Shown in pieces: positions 1 to 5,462 of a stretch of 10,807 nucleotides of DNA. The position numbers and the translations under genes were made by a program. The notes below the pieces were generated by a model, which was not told the origin of the DNA, made no database searches, and saw nothing but the letters and a program-made list of their open reading frames with translations. Within the stretch, counting starts at the first letter, position 1; each line of letters starts with the position of its first letter. The stretch comes from an uncultured Collinsella sp. (GTDB lineage: Bacteria; Actinomycetota; Coriobacteriia; Coriobacteriales; Coriobacteriaceae): the NCBI GenBank assembly GCA_902478875.1, contig CABSMZ010000050.1, positions 1 through 10,807 on the forward strand. Reading direction: 5' to 3'.

Positions 1-7
1 TCCCGTC

Positions 8-1351
8 ATGGCAGACTCCTTACCAGCAGCCCTAAGTTCCGCACCAAATCCGTCGAGCGCCATTGCGTGCAAGCGTTTTTCGATCGCACAGGCCGCAATC
101 TCGACCTCGGGATGCCTTCGTCGTAATACGGACGGCTCGATAGTCGTGGATATCAATCGTTCGAACAAGGCAAACGGCTCCCAGGCGGGGTGCGCCGTCT
201 GCACATGGCGCTCGGTTGTGCTCGATGCAGATGGCGATCCATGCAATTTAGAGCTGCGCATCGACATCGCTTCGGTCGATGACTCGGCGAACGGAGCGAA
301 GGTCGCCTTCGACGGTGCGTTTTTCGAGAAAGGAGGCGGTATATGTCTGGGCTGCGCCGCCGCGAATGCAGACGATGCGCAGCCCACCCTCTCATTCACG
401 GCATCGTTGCGGCTGACCAAAGCCGGCACCGATGCCATCGCGGCGGGAGAAGCGTCCCTGCTGTTCTACGCCGTCAGTACCAAAGACTCAGACGCTCATT
501 TCGAGAAGCCAGCCGGATCACTCAGCCTTACACGAGGGATAGAGGCAGGCCCTATTGAAATCGATTCCCACGCGCAAAGCAGGCAACGCATTCTTGCCGA
601 CCCGGCGCTTCTCGAAATGGAGTGGAACGGATCCGGAGCCATCGGAATTCTCCCCTCCGCGCTTGACGCCAAGACGCTCCCCCCAAACGACGAACCCATC
701 AACGCAACCATACAAGAAGAGAGTGCGGACAAAGAAGCAGGTGCGGGCGACACGCCGTCGCCGACAAACAGCGTCCCAGCTTCTTTCGAAGCACCGAATG
801 AGCCCGCTACCGATCTAAACGATCCCGAGCTCGCGGACAGTCTGGGGCTTGCTGATCCTCAAGAGATCGATGAAGGTAACTGCTGCGTGCTTGCCGCGCT
901 CGACCACACGGAGGTCATCGACGCTGCGAACATCGAAGTTGCCGCCGCCAATCAGCCCGTTCGCAAGTCGGCTATCATCGCATTTCCTGAATCCATCGAA
1001 GTCGTCTTTTTGCCATCGGGCGAGGTCGTGGCCCCAACACTGCTCACCTTGTTGGGCGCCAAGAATACTCGAAACGAAATTAAAAAGGTCACGGTTGTCG
1101 ACCCTGCAACCACCGCCAAGCTGCGTTTATACGCCGTTGCTCCAGACGGAGGCAAGACCTTGGAATTCGATGGTGACACACTCCTAGCCTGGCGACGTCT
1201 GGACATTATGCAAGACGTCTCGTATCAGATCGAACTCGAAGGGTTTGATCGTGCCCGCGATGCCAATATCATTGCCGCGGCTATTGAATCCCCACAGCGG
1301 CTTATGACACTGCGCTTTGAATACTATCCCTATGTCCCGACAAGCACCTGA
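8..1351 (+). CDS. Hypothetical acidic protein with two CxxC pairs (5' end possibly off window)
   Basis: I do not recognise this family. The frame is open to the window edge (two sense codons before the ATG at 8) and the 7 bases upstream show no ribosome binding site, so the real start may lie outside. As read it has 447 residues and no signal peptide or membrane segment. An N-terminal part (about 20-205) has alternating strand-like hydrophobic stretches and two CxxC pairs (Cys62/Cys65 and Cys113/Cys116). An acidic, Pro/Ser/Ala/Glu-rich linker (about 218-290) leads to a second strand-rich part (about 320-445). Both halves contain a similar Leu-x-x-Tyr-Ala-Val stretch (152-156 and 374-377), which could mean two related beta-sandwich domains. 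The CxxC pairs could bind zinc or form disulfides. The long open frame in coding-like composition supports a real gene; its function is unknown. No clear terminator follows. Confidence 0.75.
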   Translation: MADSLPAALSSAPNPSSAIACKRFSIAQAAISTSGCLRRNTDGSIVVDINRSNKANGSQAGCAVCTWRSVVLDADGDPCNLELRIDIASVDDSANGAKVAFDGAFFEKGGGICLGCAAANADDAQPTLSFTASLRLTKAGTDAIAAGEASLLFYAVSTKDSDAHFEKPAGSLSLTRGIEAGPIEIDSHAQSRQRILADPALLEMEWNGSGAIGILPSALDAKTLPPNDEPINATIQEESADKEAGAGDTPSPTNSVPASFEAPNEPATDLNDPELADSLGLADPQEIDEGNCCVLAALDHTEVIDAANIEVAAANQPVRKSAIIAFPESIEVVFLPSGEVVAPTLLTLLGAKNTRNEIKKVTVVDPATTAKLRLYAVAPDGGKTLEFDGDTLLAWRRLDIMQDVSYQIELEGFDRARDANIIAAAIESPQRLMTLRFEYYPYVPTST

Positions 1352-1430
1352 GGCTTAAATGCTGCGCGTCGTTGCTAATGCCACTTATATAACGTATTAG
1401 ATGAGTCGCGATGTACCTCGCATTCCACTC

Positions 1431-1439
1431 TGCTACGAT
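1431..1439 (+). promoter_or_regulatory. Candidate extended -10 promoter of the DUF554 gene
   Basis: TGCTACGAT is an extended -10 element (TG, one base, TACGAT) 30 bases before the chosen ATG. No good -35 box is seen 17 bases upstream. Transcription would start near 1446, giving a leader of about 24 bases. It closely matches the candidate element at 2229-2237 upstream of the TerB gene. Confidence 0.4.
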
Positions 1440-1460
1440 TGCCACGTTGGCATCAATACG

Positions 1461-1466
1461 GGAGGG
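1461..1466 (+). promoter_or_regulatory. Ribosome binding site deciding the DUF554 start
   Basis: GGAGGG lies 3 bases upstream of the ATG at 1470. The frame extends back to an ATG at 1401, but that start would add 23 polar residues ahead of the first membrane helix and would run through the candidate promoter, so the later ATG is preferred. Confidence 0.7.
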
Positions 1467-1469
1467 CTC

Positions 1470-2186
1470 ATGCCGGGCTTGGGAACAATCATCAACGTTG
1501 TGCTTTTGATTGCGGGCGGTCTTTTGGGATTAGCGGGCGGTCGCTTCATTACACCGCGCATCCAAGACACGCTCATGAAAGCATCGGGGCTGTGCGTCCT
1601 GTTTATCGGCCTTGGCGGCACCATGCAAAAGATGCTCATCATCGATGGAAAGGCACTAGCGACCACCGGTACCACCATGCTCATCGTCTCGTTCGCCCTC
1701 GGCTCGCTCATCGGCGAGGCCGTCAACTTGGAAGCCGCCATCGAGAACCTTGGCGAATGGCTCAAGCGCAAGACTGGCAGTGAGGGCGATAACGAGTTCA
1801 CCAACGCTTTTGTCTCGACTTCACTCACCGTCTGCATCGGTGCCATGGCTATCGTGGGATCAATCCAAGACGGCCTGCTCGGCGACTGGTCCACGCTCGC
1901 CCTCAAGGGAGCGCTGGACTGCATCATCGTCTGCACCATGACGGCCTCGCTTGGACGCGGCTGTATTTTCTCCGCCCTGCCCGTCGCCGTGTTCCAGGGG
2001 ACGATTACGCTGTTTGCCGGCGCGCTCTCCCCCATCATGACCACAGCAGCCCTCAACAGCCTTTCGCTCGTAGGCTCCATGCTCATCTTCTGCGTCGGCG
2101 TCAACCTCATCCGTCCTCAGACCTTCCGCACGGCCAATATGCTTCCCTCCGTCGTCATCGCCGTCATCTACGCCCTCCTGTTCTAA
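1470..2186 (+). CDS. DUF554-family integral membrane protein (YqgA/YdfK-like)
   Basis: This 238-residue protein is almost all membrane: hydrophobic helices lie at about 4-22, 39-56, 65-85, 115-135, 145-165, 170-188, 198-214 and 224-238. Family hallmarks of DUF554 are visible: the glycine-rich first helix followed by Gly-Gly-Arg-Phe, the stretch AMAIVGSIQDGLLGD (125-139), LGRGCIFSALPVAVFQG (161-177) and a late VGSMLIFCVGVNLI helix. Length matches E. coli YqgA and B. subtilis YdfK (about 230-235). The family is thought to be a transporter-like inner-membrane protein, but no substrate is established. The ATG at 1470 was chosen for its GGAGGG site. The gene appears to be a single transcription unit with its own extended -10 element. 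It is followed by an 88-base gap holding the promoter of the next operon, so a functional link to that operon is not implied. Confidence 0.93.
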   Translation: MPGLGTIINVVLLIAGGLLGLAGGRFITPRIQDTLMKASGLCVLFIGLGGTMQKMLIIDGKALATTGTTMLIVSFALGSLIGEAVNLEAAIENLGEWLKRKTGSEGDNEFTNAFVSTSLTVCIGAMAIVGSIQDGLLGDWSTLALKGALDCIIVCTMTASLGRGCIFSALPVAVFQGTITLFAGALSPIMTTAALNSLSLVGSMLIFCVGVNLIRPQTFRTANMLPSVVIAVIYALLF

Positions 2187-2228
2187 ATCTATCTACGCAG
2201 CAGTATCTCGAACACCTGTTTGATGCTG

Positions 2229-2237
2229 TGCTATGAT
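2229..2237 (+). promoter_or_regulatory. Candidate extended -10 promoter of the TerB/ATPase/helicase operon
   Basis: TGCTATGAT is an extended -10 element (TG, one base, TATGAT). A weak -35-like TCGAAC lies at 2208-2213 with an 18-base spacer. Transcription would start near 2244, about 30 bases before the GTG start at 2275. It is the only good promoter-like match in the gap between 2187 and 2274. Confidence 0.45.
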
Positions 2238-2260
2238 ATGAGGTCACCGAAGCTGCGTTA

Positions 2261-2270
2261 GGAGAGGAGA
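2261..2270 (+). promoter_or_regulatory. Ribosome binding site for the GTG start of the TerB-type gene
   Basis: GGAGAGGAGA carries a strong AGGAG core ending 5-6 bases before the GTG at 2275. This supports the GTG start; there is no competing in-frame ATG with a better site. Confidence 0.75.
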
Positions 2271-2274
2271 AGCG

Positions 2275-4035
2275 GTGGCCGACCAGGACATCAAGATGCT
2301 CATCGAGCGCATTATGGCCGAGGCCCGGACCCATCAGTCCGCCCGCTTCTCAAACGAAATCTACGCAGACGAGCCGATTCTCAAAACCGGCCGACAGATG
2401 CAGAATTTCCTCCCCGACCAATACCGCAAGATGCGCGAGATATCGCGCTGGCAGGATGACCCCAAGGGCGGCGCGGGCCGCTGGCTATCGGAGGCCGAGC
2501 TTTTCTACCGCCAAGGCTTGCTGATGGCCGACTTTGAGGACGACTGTCCCTACAACGGCACCTTTAAGTCGTACTTTCCCACCTACAACGCCATGAGCGA
2601 CCGGCAGTTGCGCGGCTACTTTACCTGGCGTGCCCAAGTGCGCCGCGGAACCGTCGAGGAAACGTCTACGTCCTTTGCCTTTCTGTATCTCTATGAGCTG
2701 ATTTGCGGCATTGGCGTAGATGACCCGCTCGACGGTTTTAACAAGATCAAGGCTTTTTGGGATGTCTATCGCGCCTTCGAGCCCGGCATCGACCGATTTG
2801 CACGCGTGTGGCTGCAGGATTACGCCGTATTCCACGGGCTCGACCCCAAGCTGCTTCGCGACTCTAAAACCGTCATGTTCGATAACGCCCTTATCGAGCT
2901 GCGGCGCGCGGCACGAGACCTTGTACCAGCACCGGCACCGTCCGGCCAGACCCCCAAGCGTCGCAAAACCTCCGAGCCCACGCTCCCCCTTCCGCCCGAC
3001 GAGATGCGCGAGGAGCGACTCATGGCCGCCATCAACGCCCTCTCCACGTACAACCTAAGTAACTCGCGGCTCGACCGCAGCCACCACCGCGATCTGCGCC
3101 ACGTGGCATGCGCCGTGTATGTCCGTACGGCGCGCTACTATGACACGCACCGAAAGACCGGCATCGTGGCGAGTTTATTTGGGGAGGAGACGGCCATGCC
3201 CTACACCATGTTTGCCTCGGCCGTATTCTTTGCGCCCGAGCGCCACGAGGACTGCGAATACCGCCTGGATCCTATCCATATCTACCGTTGCCAAAACGGC
3301 TTTTGGGAATGCATGCGTATCCACGGTAGTAGGCAAAAGAGCAGCAAGCTCGGTGAAATGATGCGCGCCTGCGACCAACGCCTGCGCCTGGCGCTGGACC
3401 CCGCCCATCCCCTTAAGGAAGAAAAGGTCCCCAAATATCTGGCCAAGATTATCGATGACGAGATTGTGGCATGGCTTTCGTGGGACGCCGCACACCAGCC
3501 CGTCAAGATCGATATCGATCTGAGTCAGCTGGGGCACATTCGGAGCGCCGCTGCGCAAACGCGCGAAGCGCTTTTGATCGACGAAGAGCGCGAGGACGAT
3601 GCATCCGCAGAAGCCGAGGCAGCGGGCTCAGGGCAACCGGAAGCCGAGCCCGTAGCCGACGCGATTGTCGAACCGGCCGTGGCACCCATTCGGCAGGACT
3701 TGACCGACGAGCCGACCATATCCACCGAACAGTTTGGTGTCGTGGCACCGCTTCTTGCGCCGACGCCCGCGTTCGCAGCTGCTGCGCCCGCTGACGCCAC
3801 AAACGAACTCGCGCCTGCCGCAAACGCCTATCTCAGCGCACTGCTCGAGCACAACGCAGTACAGGCGGAATCGGCGGTAGTGCAATCGGGGCAGAGCGAG
3901 GACATGCTCGTCGATACCATCAACGAGGCGCTCTTTGACCTGGTGGGCGACACCGTAATTGAATTTAGCGCGGCAGGGCCGCAGATTATTGAGGACTACG
4001 AAGCAGACGTGAGAGGATACCTAGACCATGAGTGA
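2275..4035 (+). CDS. TerB-N / TerB-C domain protein, first gene of a three-gene system
   Basis: A 586-residue soluble protein. The TerB-N domain (PF13208 type) spans about 30-215; its hallmark lies at 67-165, with Trp70, the Tyr/Phe run at 93-104, the Met-Ser-x-x-Gln-Leu-Arg-x-Tyr-Phe-x-Trp-Arg pattern (107-119) and the FLYLYELICGIGVDDPL helix (136-152). A Pro/Lys-rich hinge (218-245) precedes a helical middle region (246-402). The C-terminal part fits TerB-C (PF15615 type): a segment at 410-435 (Asp-Ile-Asp-Leu-Ser-Gln-Leu) and a terminal segment at 541-583 with Ile-Asn-Glu-Ala-Leu-Phe and IIEDYEADVRGYL. These are separated by an Ala/Glu/Pro-rich linker of about 100 residues. No classic central TerB domain is evident. 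TerB-N/C proteins are known from genomic work on tellurite/stress (Ter) systems, often beside ATPases and helicases; the role here as adaptor or sensor is inference. Its end overlaps the ATPase gene by 8 bases (ATGAGTGA), implying coupled translation. Confidence 0.9.
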   Translation: MADQDIKMLIERIMAEARTHQSARFSNEIYADEPILKTGRQMQNFLPDQYRKMREISRWQDDPKGGAGRWLSEAELFYRQGLLMADFEDDCPYNGTFKSYFPTYNAMSDRQLRGYFTWRAQVRRGTVEETSTSFAFLYLYELICGIGVDDPLDGFNKIKAFWDVYRAFEPGIDRFARVWLQDYAVFHGLDPKLLRDSKTVMFDNALIELRRAARDLVPAPAPSGQTPKRRKTSEPTLPLPPDEMREERLMAAINALSTYNLSNSRLDRSHHRDLRHVACAVYVRTARYYDTHRKTGIVASLFGEETAMPYTMFASAVFFAPERHEDCEYRLDPIHIYRCQNGFWECMRIHGSRQKSSKLGEMMRACDQRLRLALDPAHPLKEEKVPKYLAKIIDDEIVAWLSWDAAHQPVKIDIDLSQLGHIRSAAAQTREALLIDEEREDDASAEAEAAGSGQPEAEPVADAIVEPAVAPIRQDLTDEPTISTEQFGVVAPLLAPTPAFAAAAPADATNELAPAANAYLSALLEHNAVQAESAVVQSGQSEDMLVDTINEALFDLVGDTVIEFSAAGPQIIEDYEADVRGYLDHE

Positions 4036-5332
4036 TACCGCATCCGCAGCACCCCGCGTGCCCAAGCGCGTCGCTGCCGTCATTCTCAACTCGCTCAAGG
4101 GCGGCGTGGTCCCGCGCATCGGCCTTCCTTACATCACCGTAGGGCGCGAGGTCGAGATCCGCGCCCTGCTCACCGATCTGAGTCTCATTGCCGACGGTGG
4201 CGCAAGCTTCCGCTTTCTGGTCGGTCGCTACGGAGCCGGCAAGAGCTTTTTGCTCCAGACCATCCGCACGCACGCCATGGGCGAGGGATTCGTCGTCGCC
4301 GATGCCGACCTATCCCCCGAGCGCCGCCTGCAGGGCGGCCAGGGACAGGGCCTTGCCACCTACCGTGAGCTCATCCGTAACATATCGACTAAAACGCGCC
4401 CCGAGGGCGGTGCGCTCAACCTAATCCTCGATCGCTGGGTCGCCTCCTGTGCCGACGCCGACGAGTCTGCCGTCAATGCCCAACTGGCCCCGCTCGAGGA
4501 AATGGTCCACGGCTTCGACTTCACCCGCATGCTCCACCGCTACCGCGCGGCCGTATCCGAGGGCGACGAAGAAGCTATGAGCCGCGTGACCAAATGGATT
4601 CGCGGCGAATACCGCACCAAGAGTGAGGCACGCGCTGAGCTGGGCTCCTCGACCATCATCAGCGATGACGACTGGTACGACTACGTTAAGCTCATTGCAC
4701 GCTTTTTGGTCTGCAGCGGCTACAAGGGTATGTTGGTGCTCATCGACGAGCTCGTGAATCTGTATAAGATTCCCAACGCCATCACGCGCCAGTACAACTA
4801 CGAGAAGATCCTGACCATGTACAACGACACGCTCCAGGGCAAGGCGCAGTACCTGGGCATGATCATGGGCGGCACGCCAACCTCCATCGAAGACCGCCGC
4901 CGCGGCGTGTTCTCCTACGAGGCCCTGCGCAGCCGACTCGCTCAAGGCCGCTTTGCACGCGAGGACCTTAAGGACATGCTCGCGCCCATCATCCGCCTGC
5001 AGCCACTCACCTACGAGGAGCTGCTGGTGCTGATCGAAAAACTCATGCAAATTCACGCCGGCTACTTTGGCTGGACGCCCACGCTGACCGAGAACGACTT
5101 GGTGGACTTCCTCAAGATCGAGTTCGGTCGTGTGGGAGCCGACACACATCTGACGCCGCGTGAAGTCATTCGCGACTTTATCGAGCTGCTCGACATCCTA
5201 TGCCAGAACCCCGACGCCAACGTAGCCGAGCTGCTGCAAAGCGTCGGCGGCGACGCGCTGGCGCCGGCAGTAGCAACAGGCGACACCGATACCGCAGACG
5301 GCGACCGTAACTTCGCCGAATTCACCATCTAA
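4028..5332 (+). CDS. P-loop ATPase of the DUF2791 / BrxC-BrxD type
   Basis: A 434-residue ATP-binding protein resembling the DUF2791 family (PF10923), which includes BrxD of type 2 BREX. Walker A is GRYGAGKS at 66-73. Walker B is MLVLIDEL at 235-242, with Asp240 and Glu241. A sensor-like GGTPTSIEDRRRG stretch lies at 281-293 and offers arginine-finger candidates (Arg290-292). A helical C-terminal part (about 310-400) looks like the lid/winged region of AAA+ proteins, and the last 30 residues are Ala/Asp-rich. Length fits BrxD (about 430) rather than the far larger BrxC. A GAGAGGA site at 4011-4017 precedes the ATG at 4028, and the first 8 bases overlap the upstream TerB gene. It is predicted to hydrolyse ATP and to act with the helicase encoded next; that partnership is inferred from gene order and from the BrxD/BrxHI pairing. 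Confidence 0.9.
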   Translation: MSDTASAAPRVPKRVAAVILNSLKGGVVPRIGLPYITVGREVEIRALLTDLSLIADGGASFRFLVGRYGAGKSFLLQTIRTHAMGEGFVVADADLSPERRLQGGQGQGLATYRELIRNISTKTRPEGGALNLILDRWVASCADADESAVNAQLAPLEEMVHGFDFTRMLHRYRAAVSEGDEEAMSRVTKWIRGEYRTKSEARAELGSSTIISDDDWYDYVKLIARFLVCSGYKGMLVLIDELVNLYKIPNAITRQYNYEKILTMYNDTLQGKAQYLGMIMGGTPTSIEDRRRGVFSYEALRSRLAQGRFAREDLKDMLAPIIRLQPLTYEELLVLIEKLMQIHAGYFGWTPTLTENDLVDFLKIEFGRVGADTHLTPREVIRDFIELLDILCQNPDANVAELLQSVGGDALAPAVATGDTDTADGDRNFAEFTI

Positions 5333-5341
5333 CCTTCCAAA

Positions 5342-5357
5342 AAGGGACAGGTTTATT
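5342..5357 (+). repeat. Possible dispersed-repeat motif (GGGACAGG...TTTATTTT-like)
   Basis: The gap after the ATPase gene contains AAGGGACAGGTTTATT, continuing as TTGG. From memory, GGGACAGG followed by a T/A-rich stretch is typical of intergenic repeats in many genomes, some linked to REP-associated (RAYT/Y1) transposases. Only one copy lies in this window and no hairpin is visible, so this is a suggestion only. Confidence 0.2.
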
Positions 5358-5462
5358 TTGGCAGGCTCTATCTGGGCAAACGTTGAAGCAGTAATGCAGC
5401 AAGCCACTGCCCGCCGCGTTGAGAGATTCGCTTTTGAAAGGAGGCCCCGTGAACGCCTTTGA
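5358..5462 (+). CDS. Possible 34-residue small ORF between the ATPase and helicase genes
   Basis: A TTG-initiated frame of 34 residues, beginning MAGSIWANVEAVMQQATARR if TTG is read as Met, ends with TGA at 5460-5462, 14 bases inside the helicase gene. The translation is amphipathic in its first half and Arg/Glu-rich in its second. A weak AAAGGGA (5341-5347) lies 10 bases upstream, and an in-frame ATG occurs at 5394. It fills the otherwise unexplained gap in a compact operon and could couple translation into the helicase. The rare TTG start and short length leave chance as the default explanation. Confidence 0.2.
   Translation: MAGSIWANVEAVMQQATARRVERFAFERRPRERL
5437..5444 (+). promoter_or_regulatory. 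Strong ribosome binding site setting the helicase GTG start
   Basis: AAAGGAGG, close to a perfect anti-16S match, ends 4 bases before GTG at 5449. The frame is open further upstream to a TTG at 5419, but that start would place this site inside the coding sequence and has no site of its own. Confidence 0.75.

Noticed and set aside
1440..1452. Small hairpin TGCCA-CGT-TGGCA before the DUF554 start
   Set aside because: A 5-base stem with a 3-base loop is common by chance in GC-rich sequence and has no supporting context.
1433..2110. Long open frame of 225 codons on the minus strand opposite the DUF554 gene
   Set aside because: The translation is Met/Pro/Ser-rich with no domain and lies fully opposite a clear membrane protein; it follows from the codon bias of GC-rich DNA.
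4421..5149. Minus-strand frame of 242 codons opposite the ATPase gene
   Set aside because: It is the antisense of the Walker B region; the translation is rich in Val/His/Gln with no motif or ribosome binding site.
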